Origin: Psychromarinibacter sp048262455
Lineage (GTDB): Bacteria; Pseudomonadota; Alphaproteobacteria; Rhodobacterales; Rhodobacteraceae
Assembly: GCA_048262455.1 (NCBI GenBank)
Contig: JBLXFD010000015.1
Coordinates: 1-64,000, forward strand
Length of the DNA: 64,000 bases
Direction: 5' to 3'
The translations under genes were made by a program, and so were the position numbers. This document shows positions 8,563 to 17,393 of this stretch, one piece after another (positions within the stretch are counted from its first letter, which is position 1; each line of letters starts with the position of its first letter). A model generated the notes under the pieces. That model ran no database searches. It saw only the letters and a list, made by a program, of their open reading frames with translations, and was not told where the DNA came from.

Positions 8563-9867
8563 TCACGCGCGGGTCACCGGCCCAGCCCGGCCCAGCCCGG
8601 TCAGCGCCTCGGCAAACTCGCGCGGATCGAAGGGCGCGAGGTCGTCGATCTGCTCGCCCACCCCGATGGCGTGGATCGGCAGCCCGAACTTGTCGGCCAG
8701 CGCCACCAGCACGCCGCCCTTGGCGGTGCCGTCCAGCTTGGTCATCACCAGCCCGCTGACATTCGACATCTTCTGGAACTCCTCCACCTGCCGCAGCGCG
8801 TTCTGACCGGTGGTGGCATCCAGCACCAGCAGCGTGTTGTGCGGCGCCTCGGGGTCCTTCTTGCGGATCACCCGGACGATCTTGGCCAGTTCCTCCATCA
8901 GGTCGGCGCGGTTCTGCAGCCGGCCGGCGGTGTCGATCAGCAGCAGGTCGGCGCCCTCGGCCTCGGCCCGGGTCATGGCGTCGAAGGCCAGGCTGGCGGG
9001 GTCGGAGCCCTGCGGCGCGGTCATCACCGGCACGCCCGCCCGCTCGCCCCAGACCTGCAGCTGTTCCACCGCGGCGGCGCGGAAGGTGTCGCCGGCAGCG
9101 ATCACCACCTGCTTGCCGGCGGCGCGGAACTGGCTGGCCAGCTTGCCGATCGTCGTGGTCTTGCCGGAGCCGTTGACCCCCACCACCAGCACCACCTGCG
9201 GCTTCTTGGCGTAAAGCGGCAGCGGGCGGGCCACGGGCTCCATCACCCGGGTCACCTCGGCCGCCAGCAGTTCCTTGATTTCCTGCGTGGAAACCTTCCG
9301 GCCATAGCGCCCCTCGGCCATGTTCGCGGTGACCCGCAGCGCGGTGTCGACGCCCATGTCGGCGGCGATCAGCAGCTCCTCGAGGCTTTCCAGCATGTCG
9401 TCGTCCAGCGCCCGGCGCACCACCGGGGCGGGACGGCCCATCAGCCGGCCCAGCAGGCCAGGGCCGCGCGCGGGGGTCTCCTGCGGCGGGTCGGCGGGCA
9501 TGGGGCTGGGCGGCGGGGGCGCCTCGGCGGGGGGGGCCTGCGGGCGCTCGGCGGGCGCGGGCGGGACCTCGGCCGGCGGTGCGGGCTGCTCGGGCCGGCC
9601 CGGCTCCGGCGGGCGCTGCGGCTCCGGCGAGGCGGGGGGCGCGGGCTCCGGCTGCGGCGCCGGGTCAGGCTCGGGCGGAGTTTCCGGCGGGGTCTCCGGC
9701 TGGCGCTCCGGCGGCGGCGCGGGCGTTGTTTCAGGCGTGGTTTCAGGCGGGCTTGCCGGTTCCGCGGGCTCGGGCGCGCCGCCTTCCTCGACGATCGCGT
9801 CCAGCCCCTCCTCCAGCTTCGAGGAGGACCGCAGCAGCCGGTCCTTGAGCTTTCCGAAAAAGGACAT
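8563..9867 (-). CDS. ftsY: Signal recognition particle receptor FtsY
   Basis: SRP receptor GTPase that docks ribosome-SRP complexes at the inner membrane. 434 aa. An N-terminal segment with a basic start is followed by a ~120-residue Pro/Glu-rich low-complexity A-domain (repeated PE(T)PP-type motifs, residues ~28-130). The NG domain covers ~150-430: P-loop GVNGSGKTT, then DTFRAAA, LLIDTAGR, TKLDGTAKGG and a C-terminus with GVGEQIDDLAPFDPREFAEAL. The low-complexity linker is long but typical of alphaproteobacterial FtsY. Confidence 0.97.
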   Translation of the reverse strand: MSFFGKLKDRLLRSSSKLEEGLDAIVEEGGAPEPAEPASPPETTPETTPAPPPERQPETPPETPPEPDPAPQPEPAPPASPEPQRPPEPGRPEQPAPPAEVPPAPAERPQAPPAEAPPPPSPMPADPPQETPARGPGLLGRLMGRPAPVVRRALDDDMLESLEELLIAADMGVDTALRVTANMAEGRYGRKVSTQEIKELLAAEVTRVMEPVARPLPLYAKKPQVVLVVGVNGSGKTTTIGKLASQFRAAGKQVVIAAGDTFRAAAVEQLQVWGERAGVPVMTAPQGSDPASLAFDAMTRAEAEGADLLLIDTAGRLQNRADLMEELAKIVRVIRKKDPEAPHNTLLVLDATTGQNALRQVEEFQKMSNVSGLVMTKLDGTAKGGVLVALADKFGLPIHAIGVGEQIDDLAPFDPREFAEALTGLGRAGPVTRA

Positions 9868-10062
9868 CGCCCTCTCCTCGCACTGTTCCTCGCACCATTC
9901 CCCGCCGAACTAATCCCTTCCGCCGGGTATGAAAAGCCCGCGCCGCGCCGAATTGTGGCAATGTCGCCCCAGGCGAAACGCTTTGTCCCGCACAATTTCA
10001 ACGCTTTGCCACGCATTCCCCACGATTCGCGGCTAATCTGCCCGGCAACGAGCGGAGTCGCC

Positions 10063-11118
10063 ATGAAACAGGCCCTGACATTCACCATCGCCAGCTTCGC
10101 GCCGGTGCCCCTGATCCTCGCCTCGGTCTTCTGGGGCGGCGGCTGGTCGCTGGCGGCGGCGCTGTACCTGACGGTCTTCGCCTTCGCCTTGGACGAACTG
10201 GTGGCCATGGCCTCCGAGCCCGGCGACGGGCGCGAGTTTCCCGCCGCCACCGCGCTGCTGGTGGCGCTGGCGCTGGGGCATTTCGCGGTGTTCGGCACCG
10301 TGGTCTGGGCGCTTTCGGGCGGGGTGGAGATGAGCCGGGGCGAATGGATCGCCACCTTCTCGGCCACCATGGTATTCTTCTCGCAGGTCAGCAATTCCAA
10401 CGCGCACGAGCTGATCCACCGCCAGCAGAAGTGGCTGTTCTGGCTGGGCACCTGGGTCTACATCACCCAGCTCTGCGGCCACCATTCCTCGGCGCACCCG
10501 AAGATCCACCACCGCTACGTCGGTAGCCAGCAGGACCCGAACACGCCGCGCATGGGCGAAAGCTACTACCGCTTCGCCGGCCGCGCCTGCCGGCGGTCCT
10601 TCCTGGCCGGGCTGCGGCTGGAGACCGAGCTGCGGCGCACCCGGCGGCGGGGCCTGCATCCCTATGCCTGGTACGTCGGCGGCGGTCTGGCCTGCATGGC
10701 CGCGGCGCTTGCGGTGGGCGGGCTGAAGGGGCTGGCGATCTACGTGTCCCTGGCGCTGCTGGCGCAGTTCGGGCTGCTGATGTCGGACTACATCCAGCAC
10801 TACGGGCTGTACCGCGCGCGGCTGGACAACGGCAAGCTGGAGCCGGTGGGCCCGCAGCACTCGTGGAACGCGCCGCAGTGGTTCTCCTCGGCGGCGATGC
10901 TGAACGGCACCCGGCACTCGGACCACCACGCCCACCCGATGAAGCCCTTCTACCTGCTCGAGGCCGCGCCGGACCCGGACCTGTCGCCGATGCTGCCCTA
11001 TTCCGCCCCCGCCATGGCCGCCATCGCGATGGTGCCGCGGCTGTGGTACCGCAAGATGAACCACCGTGCCGCCTTCTGGCAGCGGCGTACCAACGGGCTG
11101 AAGGTGGCGGCGGAATAG
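10063..11118 (+). CDS. AlkB-like membrane di-iron hydroxylase (alkane 1-monooxygenase family)
   Basis: 351 aa integral membrane oxygenase. Three histidine boxes of the fatty-acid-desaturase/AlkB superfamily are visible: HELIH at 115-119, GHHSSAHPKIHH at 139-150, and RHSDHHAHP late in the protein (preceded by NGT). The segment QQDPNTPRMGESYYRF after box 2 resembles the AlkB-specific EDPA..GE motif, which favours a terminal alkane or alkyl-chain hydroxylase over a desaturase. The preferred start is the ATG at 10063; the open frame upstream runs antisense to ftsY and is not coding. No rubredoxin or rubredoxin reductase gene lies nearby, so its electron donor must be elsewhere. Confidence 0.9.
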   Translation: MKQALTFTIASFAPVPLILASVFWGGGWSLAAALYLTVFAFALDELVAMASEPGDGREFPAATALLVALALGHFAVFGTVVWALSGGVEMSRGEWIATFSATMVFFSQVSNSNAHELIHRQQKWLFWLGTWVYITQLCGHHSSAHPKIHHRYVGSQQDPNTPRMGESYYRFAGRACRRSFLAGLRLETELRRTRRRGLHPYAWYVGGGLACMAAALAVGGLKGLAIYVSLALLAQFGLLMSDYIQHYGLYRARLDNGKLEPVGPQHSWNAPQWFSSAAMLNGTRHSDHHAHPMKPFYLLEAAPDPDLSPMLPYSAPAMAAIAMVPRLWYRKMNHRAAFWQRRTNGLKVAAE

Positions 11119-11159
11119 CCGGGCTATCGCGGCGATCCGCTTCGGCGTAGGCTGCGCCC

Positions 11160-11558
11160 ATGCAGCCGCTGCGCGCCCTCCTCCTCGGCCTCGCCTTCGC
11201 CTCTCCCGCCGCCGCGCAGGAGGCGATGACGGGGGCCGAGTTCCAGTCCCACGTCGAGGGCCGCACCCTCACCTACCACTCGGCCGGCCGCGCCTACGGG
11301 GTGGAGCAATACCTGCCCGGCCGCCGGGTCCGCTGGGCCTTCCTCGGGGACGAATGCTGGGACGGGCACTGGTACGAGGAGGCGGGGCAGATCTGCTTCG
11401 TCTACGACCGGGACCCCACGCCGAAATGCTGGCAGTTCCGCCGGGAGGACGGGCGTTTGTCTGCGCGGTTCATGGGGCTGGGCGAAAGCCAGGAGCTCTA
11501 CGAGGTACGCGGAACGGACGAGCCGCTGTCCTGCCCGGGGCCGGAGGTGGGGGTTTAG
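11160..11558 (+). CDS. Small secreted protein of unknown function
   Basis: 132 aa with a clear signal peptide (residues 1-20, ending PAAAQ). The mature protein is rich in aromatic and charged residues, with four Cys (GDECWDGHW, QICFVYD, PKCWQF, LSCPG) that could form two disulfides. The pattern of Trp/Tyr/Cys in short beta-like stretches (HWYEEAGQICFVYD) recalls small exported proteins of Rhodobacterales without assigned function. It starts 41 bases after the alkB-like gene and may share its transcript. The 3' side is followed by the tandem repeat array. Confidence 0.75.
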   Translation: MQPLRALLLGLAFASPAAAQEAMTGAEFQSHVEGRTLTYHSAGRAYGVEQYLPGRRVRWAFLGDECWDGHWYEEAGQICFVYDRDPTPKCWQFRREDGRLSARFMGLGESQELYEVRGTDEPLSCPGPEVGV

Positions 11559-11574
11559 GGGGCGGGCGCGAGGC

Positions 11575-12302
11575 TGGCCTGCTTGGGGGAACCGGCAGGC
11601 GCTCGGCTTCGCGTCGGGGGCTGATCAGCGCCCCGATCCAAAGAACTGGTAGGGCGGGGTTCACCCCGCCATGGCGCAACACCAGCCTGCCCGTGGGCTG
11701 GCGCCACCCACCTCGGGTATGGGCACTTTATCCACGCCACATCCGCGCACAGAATGAGCGTTTCCCAGCAGATGACACAGCGCCAGCCCGCCGGAACGGG
11801 CAGGCGCTCGCCCCCGCGCCTCCGGCTTGTTCGGGGGCTGGTCAGCGCTTCGTTCGGATGGAGCGGTAGGGCGGGGTTCACCCCGCCAAAGCGCAACGCC
11901 AGCCTGCCCGTGGGGTGGCGCTGCTGACCGCTGGCATGGGCGTTTTATCCCAACCACATCCGCGCGCAGAATGAGCGTTCCTCTGCGGACGACACAGCGC
12001 CAGCCCGCCGGGACGGGCAGGCGCTCGCCCCCGCGCCTACGGCTTGTTCGGGGGCTTACCAGCGCTTCATCCAGAAGCCGTAGGGCGGGGTACACCCCGC
12101 CGCTGCGCAACGCAAGCCTGCCCGTGGGATGGCGCTGCCGACATCTGCCATAGGCGCCTTATCCCAGCCAAGTCCGCGCTTCGAATGAGCCGTGCACGAA
12201 GATGACACAGCGCCAGCCCGCCGAGACGGGCAGGCGCTCGCCCCGCGCCTTCGGCTTGTTCGGGGCGCATCAGCGCTCCGTCCGAACGAGGTAGCGCGGC
12301 CC
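11575..12302. repeat. Tandem array, period about 214 bp, with internal palindromes
   Basis: Three near-complete units plus partial flanking copies fill the ~755 bases between two genes. The hairpin-forming block TAGGGCGGGGTTCACCCCGC begins at 11650, 11867 and 12081 (spacings 217 and 214), with a degenerate fourth at 12292. The block GACACAGCGCCAGCCCGCC begins at 11774, 11991 and 12204. A block GCCTGCCCGTGGG after each palindrome is the inverted counterpart of the CCCGCCGG..CGGGCAGGC block, so each unit can fold into a larger stem. Minus-strand frames through the units are open but carry indels and no ribosome sites; I regard them as spurious. Confidence 0.85.
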
Positions 12303-12313
12303 CTCCCCCGCCC

Positions 12314-13069
12314 TCAAATCCCGCTCGCCAGATACCCCCCGTCCACCGCCACATCCGTCCCCGTCACGAACCGCGCGTTGTCCGATGCCAGGTACAGCGC
12401 CGCGCTCACCAGTTCTTCCACCTCGCCGAACCGGCCCATCGGCGTGCGTCCCAGCGCCGCGCGCTTGCGGGCCTCCGGCATCCGCTCGCGGTTGAGGTCG
12501 GTCAGGAAGAACCCCGGCGAGATCGAGTTCACCCGAACCCCCTCCCTGCCCCACTCGGCGGCGAGCGAGCGGGTCAGGCCCAGCACCCCGTGCTTGCTCA
12601 TCGCGTAGACCGCGGCGTTGGGCCAGCCGCGGTGGGCGGCGAGCGAGGCGATGTTGATGATCGAGCCGCTGCCCCGCGCCCGCATCGCCTCGCCGAAGCG
12701 GGTGCAGCTGAAGAAGACGCTGCGCAGGTTGGTGTCCATCACCAGGTCGTAGTCGGCGGCGGTGATGTCGGTGGTGGGGCCGATGACGGTGGTGCCATGG
12801 CAGTTGACCAGGATGTCCGGAAGCCCGCGTGCCTCGGTTACCGCCTGCAGCAGCGCCTCGATCCCGCCCTCGGCGGTCACGTCGGCCACGATCCCCCGCG
12901 CGTCCGCATCGTCCCGGCGCAGCGCCTCGAGGGCTTGCGCCACCTTCGCCTCGGACCGCGCGGCGACGGTCACGCCCACCCCGGCCCGCGCCAGCCCGGC
13001 GGCCAGCGCCAGCCCGATCCCGCCCGAGCCGCCGATCAGCAGCGCGGTCTTTACCTGTAGTCCGTCCAT
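12314..13069 (-). CDS. SDR family oxidoreductase (sugar operon)
   Basis: 251 aa NAD(P)-dependent short-chain dehydrogenase. Cofactor motif GGSGGIGLALA at the N-terminus; NCHG stands in place of the usual NNAG; catalytic Ser in NIASLAAHRG and Tyr-x3-Lys in YAMSKHG; then SPGFFLTDLN and the C-terminal GTDVAVDGGYLASGI. It is the last gene of a sugar-type ABC importer operon, directly after an SMP-30 lactonase. That suggests oxidation of a sugar or sugar acid, as in gluconate 5-dehydrogenase-like enzymes. The substrate is inferred from context only. Confidence 0.9.
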   Translation of the reverse strand: MDGLQVKTALLIGGSGGIGLALAAGLARAGVGVTVAARSEAKVAQALEALRRDDADARGIVADVTAEGGIEALLQAVTEARGLPDILVNCHGTTVIGPTTDITAADYDLVMDTNLRSVFFSCTRFGEAMRARGSGSIINIASLAAHRGWPNAAVYAMSKHGVLGLTRSLAAEWGREGVRVNSISPGFFLTDLNRERMPEARKRAALGRTPMGRFGEVEELVSAALYLASDNARFVTGTDVAVDGGYLASGI

Positions 13070-13080
13070 GTCAGCCTCTC

Positions 13081-13125
13081 CCCCGTCAGCCCCTGCCCCG
13101 TCAGCCCCCGCCCCGTCAACCCCTG
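13081..13125. repeat. 15-bp direct repeat, three copies
   Basis: Three adjacent units related to CCCCGTCAGCCCCTG lie between the lactonase and the SDR gene. The stop codon of the lactonase falls inside the third unit. Each unit offers a TGAC on the minus strand, so the repeat probably grew by slippage at the gene end and may shift where translation of the lactonase terminates. Confidence 0.7.
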
Positions 13126-14042
13126 CCCCGGGTCCAGGGCTCGGCCCCCTTGATGTCCACGAAGACCCGGTAGACCGCCGTGGTCGCGGTGATGAACATC
13201 CGCTGCCCATCCGCGCCGCCGAAGCACAGGTTGGAGACCACCTGCGGCACCAGGATCTTGCCCAGCAGCGTGCCGTCCGGGGCGAAGCAATGCACCCCGT
13301 CCGCCGCCGAGGACCACAGGTTCCCCGCCACGTCGCAGCGGATGCCGTCGGGCAGGCCGCAGTCCACCTCGGCGAAGGTGCCAAGGTCCCGCAGCCCCGC
13401 CCCCTCGACGGCGAAGCGGCGGATCACGGACGGCACGGTGTTATCGTGGCTGGACCCGCTTTCGGCGATGTAGAGCAGGCTTTCGTCCGGGCTGAAGCAC
13501 AGGCCGTTCGGCTGCACGAAATCCGAGACCACCGCCCGCAGCTCGCCCTCCGGCGACAGGCGGAAGACGTGGTGCGCCTCCTGCTCCGGGGCGCTGCGGT
13601 AGCCCTCGAAGTTCGACAGGATGCCATAGCTGGGATCGGTGAACCAAACGGCACCGTCCGAGCTGACCACCACGTCGTTGGGCGAATTCAGCCGCCGCCC
13701 CCCGTGCCGGTCCGCAAGCACTGTCAGGCTGCCGTCGATCTCGGTGCGCACCACGTCGCGCATCCCGTGCCGGCAGCCCACCAGCCGCCCCTGCCGGTCG
13801 CGGGTGTTGCCGTTGTTGAAACCCGAGGGGGCGCGGTAGACCGACAGCCCCTCGCGCTCCGACCAGCGCAGGATCCGCTGGCTGGGGATGTCCGAGAACA
13901 GCAGGCAGTCGCGGTCGCCGAACCAGACCGGGCCCTCGGTCCAGGTGAAGCCCTCGGCGATCGTCTCGAGCCCCGAGACCGGGTGCACCAGCTGCGCGAA
14001 GCGGTCGTCGCGGATCTCCAGGTGCGGCGGAACGGTGATCAT
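13116..14042 (-). CDS. SMP-30/gluconolactonase family protein
   Basis: 308 aa six-bladed propeller hydrolase; the family opens sugar lactones. Family features: an N-terminal EGFTWTEGPVWFGD with the metal-binding Glu, then NGNTRDRQGRLVGCRHG, RLNSPNDVVVSSDGAVWFTDPSYG with the Asn/Asp ligands, FVQPNGLCFSPDESLLYIAES and LPDGIRCDVAGNLWSS. The start ATG overlaps the stop of the permease before it (ATGA). With the importer and the SDR it forms a plausible uptake, sugar oxidation and lactone hydrolysis route. Confidence 0.92.
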   Translation of the reverse strand: MITVPPHLEIRDDRFAQLVHPVSGLETIAEGFTWTEGPVWFGDRDCLLFSDIPSQRILRWSEREGLSVYRAPSGFNNGNTRDRQGRLVGCRHGMRDVVRTEIDGSLTVLADRHGGRRLNSPNDVVVSSDGAVWFTDPSYGILSNFEGYRSAPEQEAHHVFRLSPEGELRAVVSDFVQPNGLCFSPDESLLYIAESGSSHDNTVPSVIRRFAVEGAGLRDLGTFAEVDCGLPDGIRCDVAGNLWSSAADGVHCFAPDGTLLGKILVPQVVSNLCFGGADGQRMFITATTAVYRVFVDIKGAEPWTRGRG

Positions 14043-14974
14043 GCGCGGGTCCTTCTGGTGCTGGCGGCGATGACAATGGCGATGATGATGGTCCCGGTCA
14101 GCACGTTGCGCACGCCCGCCCCGGCGCCGTAGCTGTTCAGCATCGAGACCACGAGGAACATGAACAGCGCCGCGCCCCAGACGCCCGGAACGTTGGAATT
14201 GCCCCCGGCGATGGAACTGCCGCCGATCACCACCACGGCGATGGACATCAGCAGGTACTCGGCCCCCATGTTCAGCGCGGCGCCGCCCGAGAAGCTGGCC
14301 AGCAGGTAGCCCGCCAGGGCGGCGAAGACCGCGACGGTCACGTAGGTGGCGGCGCGCACCATCTCCACCGGAACGCCGGCCAGCCGCGCCACGCGCAGGT
14401 TCTGCCCGGTGGCCAGCAGCCAGCGGCCCCAGACCGTCCGCTCCAGCACCACCCAGACGGCGATGGCCAGCGCCAGCCCCACCCAGGCGACGTTGGGCAG
14501 GCCCAGGAAGCGGCCGGTGGCGAAGTCCGCGAGCCCGGCGGGCGGCTTGATCCGCAGGCCCCGGTTCGACCAGATCGCCAGCGACTGGTAGATCAGCGAG
14601 GCCGCCAGCGTGGCGATGATCGGCGGCAGCCGCAGCACCAGGATCAGCGCGTAGTTCGCCAGCCCCGCGCCAAGACCCACCGCCAGGGCGATGGCCAGCC
14701 CCAGCGCGGCGGTGCCGGGGTCCGACCCCATGGCCTTCAGCGACAGGGTGGCGGCGAGGGTCATGGTGGCGGGGATCGACAGGTCGACGTTGCCGGGGCC
14801 GAGGGTGATGACCAGCATCTGCCCCATCCCGACGATGGCCGCGAAGGCGCCGAAGGACAGGGCGGCGTAGCCCAGCTCGCCCGCCCCGCGCCCCGAGGTC
14901 AGCCCGAGAGTAAGAGAAAAGGCCGCCGCGGCCGCCAGCCAGGCCCAGAGCCAGGGTTTGCCCAGCAGGTTCAT
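14039..14974 (-). CDS. Sugar ABC transporter permease (ribose/xylose type), second subunit
   Basis: 311 aa, BPD_transp_2 family (RbsC-like) with about eight to ten membrane segments. Seen are the periplasmic-side motif NVDLSIPATMTLAATLS, the cytoplasmic coupling region GQNLRVARLAGVPVEMVRAATY, and IAVVVIGGSSIAGGNSNVPG near the C-terminus. ATGA overlap with the preceding permease (14971-14974) and with the lactonase gene. Its pairing with a second different permease indicates a heterodimeric membrane domain. Confidence 0.92.
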   Translation of the reverse strand: MNLLGKPWLWAWLAAAAAFSLTLGLTSGRGAGELGYAALSFGAFAAIVGMGQMLVITLGPGNVDLSIPATMTLAATLSLKAMGSDPGTAALGLAIALAVGLGAGLANYALILVLRLPPIIATLAASLIYQSLAIWSNRGLRIKPPAGLADFATGRFLGLPNVAWVGLALAIAVWVVLERTVWGRWLLATGQNLRVARLAGVPVEMVRAATYVTVAVFAALAGYLLASFSGGAALNMGAEYLLMSIAVVVIGGSSIAGGNSNVPGVWGAALFMFLVVSMLNSYGAGAGVRNVLTGTIIIAIVIAASTRRTRA

Positions 14975-15900
14975 GCCTCGGCCCCCCTGCGGCCAAAGAC
15001 CAGCCGCGCGGTCAGCACCAGGATCAGGATCGCCCCCTGCGCGCCGATCTGCCAGTCCGGCGACAGGCGCATGAAGGACAGGAAGCTGGCCGCCAGCGTC
15101 AGCGTCAGCGCGCCGATCACCGCGCCGGTGGGGCTGACCTTGCCGCCGGTGAACTGGCCGCCGCCAAGGATTACACCGGCGATGGACAGCAGCGTGTAGC
15201 GCAGGGCGATGTTGGCGTCGGCGGCGGTGGTCAGACCCACCAGCGTCATCCCCGCCAGCACGCCGAACAGCCCGGCCAGCCCGTAGGCCAGCGCCTTCAG
15301 CCGGATCACCGGCCAGCCCGCCCGTGCCACGGAGCGGGCGTTGCCGCCCACCCCGCGCAGCACCGTTCCGATGCCCGAGCGGATGATCAGCAGGTGCGTG
15401 ACCGCGGCGATGATCACCGCCGCCACCACCGCCATCGGCGCGAAGGGCGGCTTGACCGTCATCAGCGCGCGCAGCCACTCGGGGCTGGCGCCGCCCGGCG
15501 AGGGCAGGATGAACAGCGCCAGCCCGCCCCAGACGAAGGACATGCCCAGCGTCACCACGATGGCCGGCAGCTCCAGCGCGTGGATCACGGCGCCGAGGCA
15601 GGCGTAGGCGGCGATCAGCGCCGCCAGGATCAGCAGGCCCAGCAGCGGCGTGTCGTTCAGGAAGGTGGCGGTGACGCAGGCGGCGAGGCTGACGAAGGCG
15701 CCCAGCGACAGGTCGATGTCGTTGACCATGATGATCATCATCTGGGCGATGGTGGCCAGCGCGATGGGCACCGCGAGGTTGAACAGCAGGTTCAGCCCGA
15801 AATAGCTCATGGTGCGCGGCTGCATCCAGAAGGTCGCCGCCAGCAGCACGGCCAGGGAGACCACCGGCAGGATGATCCGGTGGCGGGCGAGAAAGGTCAT
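14971..15900 (-). CDS. Sugar ABC transporter permease (ribose/xylose type), first subunit
   Basis: 309 aa, RbsC-like integral membrane subunit. The motif NDIDLSLGAFVSLAACV near residues 58-75 and the coupling segment GGNARSVARAGWPVIRLKALAYGLAG are visible, followed by SIAGVILGGGQFTGGKVSPTGAVIGA. It overlaps the ATPase stop by 4 bases at 15897-15900. Together with the next permease it should form the membrane channel. Confidence 0.92.
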   Translation of the reverse strand: MTFLARHRIILPVVSLAVLLAATFWMQPRTMSYFGLNLLFNLAVPIALATIAQMMIIMVNDIDLSLGAFVSLAACVTATFLNDTPLLGLLILAALIAAYACLGAVIHALELPAIVVTLGMSFVWGGLALFILPSPGGASPEWLRALMTVKPPFAPMAVVAAVIIAAVTHLLIIRSGIGTVLRGVGGNARSVARAGWPVIRLKALAYGLAGLFGVLAGMTLVGLTTAADANIALRYTLLSIAGVILGGGQFTGGKVSPTGAVIGALTLTLAASFLSFMRLSPDWQIGAQGAILILVLTARLVFGRRGAEA

Positions 15901-17324
15901 GATGCCTCCTGCATCTCGAACGAGGCCTCGAGGATCCGTTCCTCGGTGATCTCGGCGCCGGTCAGCTCGGCGCTGATCTCGCCGTCGCGGAAGACGAAGA
16001 CGCGGTCGCACTGGCAGACTTCCTCGGTCTCGGTGGAATACCACAGGAAGGTGCGGCCCCGGGCGGCCTCGGCGCGGATCATGGCGTAGACGTCCTGCTT
16101 GGTGCCCACGTCGACGCCGCGCATGGGGTCGTCCATCACCACCACCTCGGCCGAGGAAGCCAGCGCGCGGGCGAACAGCACCTTCTGCTGGTTGCCGCCC
16201 GAGAGCGACAGGATGGGGTTGCGGGTGTTCTCGGTGCGGATGCCGATGCGGCGCTTCCAGTCGGCCGCGGTCTCGGCCTCTGCCTTGCGGTTCACCAGCC
16301 CGCGGCGGGCATCGCGGTGCAGCACGGAAATGGAGATGTTGCGCAGGATCGACCACAGCGGCAGCACCCCGTCGCGGGTGCGGTCGCCGGCGACAAAGAC
16401 CATCTCGGGGGTCTTGCTGGACCGCCAGGCCGAGGTCCGCGACAGGTAGAGCCGCGCCAGCGCCGCCGCCTGCCCGTGCCCGGCCAGGCCTGACAGGCCC
16501 ACGATCTCGCCCCGCCGCGCGGCCAGCCCCTGGTCGGTCCGCACCACCTCTTCCCCCAGCTGCGACGCGGCGCCGGTGGCGGCGGCGGCCTCCTCGGTGG
16601 CGACGTGACCCATGGCGTCCACCAGCCCCTGCCGGGTGAACTGCCCGGCGCCGCGTTCGGCCACCACCTTGCCGTCCTTCAGCACCACGATACGGTTCGC
16701 CACCTCGAAGATCTCGCGCAGCATGTGGGAAATGAAAATCACCGCCCCGCCCGACGCGCAGAAGCGGCGGACGTGGGCCAGCAGCTGGTCGGCGATAGAG
16801 GCGTCCAGCGACGAGGTCGGCTCGTCCAGGATCACCAGCCGCGCCTGCGTGCCGCGGGGGGCGAAGCCGATGGCGATCTCGACCATCTGGCGTTCCGCGA
16901 TGGAAAGGGTGTCCACCTCGGCCACCGGATCAATGCCGTGGCCGGGGAACACCTCGTCCAGCGCCTGCGCGATCTCGGCTCGGGCGCGGCGGCGCCAGCC
17001 CGGTCCCGTCAGCGCGGCGTGGGAGATGCGCAGGTTCTCGGCCACCGTCAGGTTGGGGCAGAGCGACAGTTCCTGGAACACCGACCGCACCCCCGCCGCG
17101 GCGGCACTGTCGCCGCCGGAAAAGCGGATCTCGCCCCCCGAGGGCGCGAGGCCGCCGTTGACCAGGTTGACCAGCGTGGACTTGCCGGCGCCGTTGTGGC
17201 CGACAAGGCCGATGCAATCGCCGGGCGCGACCGACAGGCTGACCCCGTCCAGCGCGCGGACGGGGCCGAAATGCCGGGCCGCATCGGTCAGCGTCACGAT
17301 CGGGACGCTCGGAGAGGCGGTCAT
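15897..17324 (-). CDS. Sugar ABC transporter ATP-binding protein (two ABC domains)
   Basis: 475 aa with two tandem nucleotide-binding domains as in RbsA/XylG. Domain 1 has Walker A GHNGAGKST, signature-like LSIAERQMVEIA and Walker B LVILDEPTSSLD. Domain 2 has a degenerate Walker A (GLAGHGQAAALA) but an intact LSGGNQQKVLFARAL signature and a VVVMDDPMRGVDVG Walker B. A degenerate second site is normal in this family. It starts 69 bases after the substrate-binding protein gene and overlaps the first permease. Confidence 0.94.
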   Translation of the reverse strand: MTASPSVPIVTLTDAARHFGPVRALDGVSLSVAPGDCIGLVGHNGAGKSTLVNLVNGGLAPSGGEIRFSGGDSAAAAGVRSVFQELSLCPNLTVAENLRISHAALTGPGWRRRARAEIAQALDEVFPGHGIDPVAEVDTLSIAERQMVEIAIGFAPRGTQARLVILDEPTSSLDASIADQLLAHVRRFCASGGAVIFISHMLREIFEVANRIVVLKDGKVVAERGAGQFTRQGLVDAMGHVATEEAAAATGAASQLGEEVVRTDQGLAARRGEIVGLSGLAGHGQAAALARLYLSRTSAWRSSKTPEMVFVAGDRTRDGVLPLWSILRNISISVLHRDARRGLVNRKAEAETAADWKRRIGIRTENTRNPILSLSGGNQQKVLFARALASSAEVVVMDDPMRGVDVGTKQDVYAMIRAEAARGRTFLWYSTETEEVCQCDRVFVFRDGEISAELTGAEITEERILEASFEMQEAS

Positions 17325-17393
17325 GGACGCTCCGTGTCTGTTCAGGAATTGCCGGAAGGCAGGCCGCCGCGCGGGCGGCCTGCCTTGCGCAGG

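Noticed and set aside
11555..12354. Overlapping minus-strand ORFs with repeated peptides through the tandem array
   Set aside because: Their similarity follows from the DNA repeat; frames shift between units, starts vary and no ribosome site is present. Treated as non-coding repeat.
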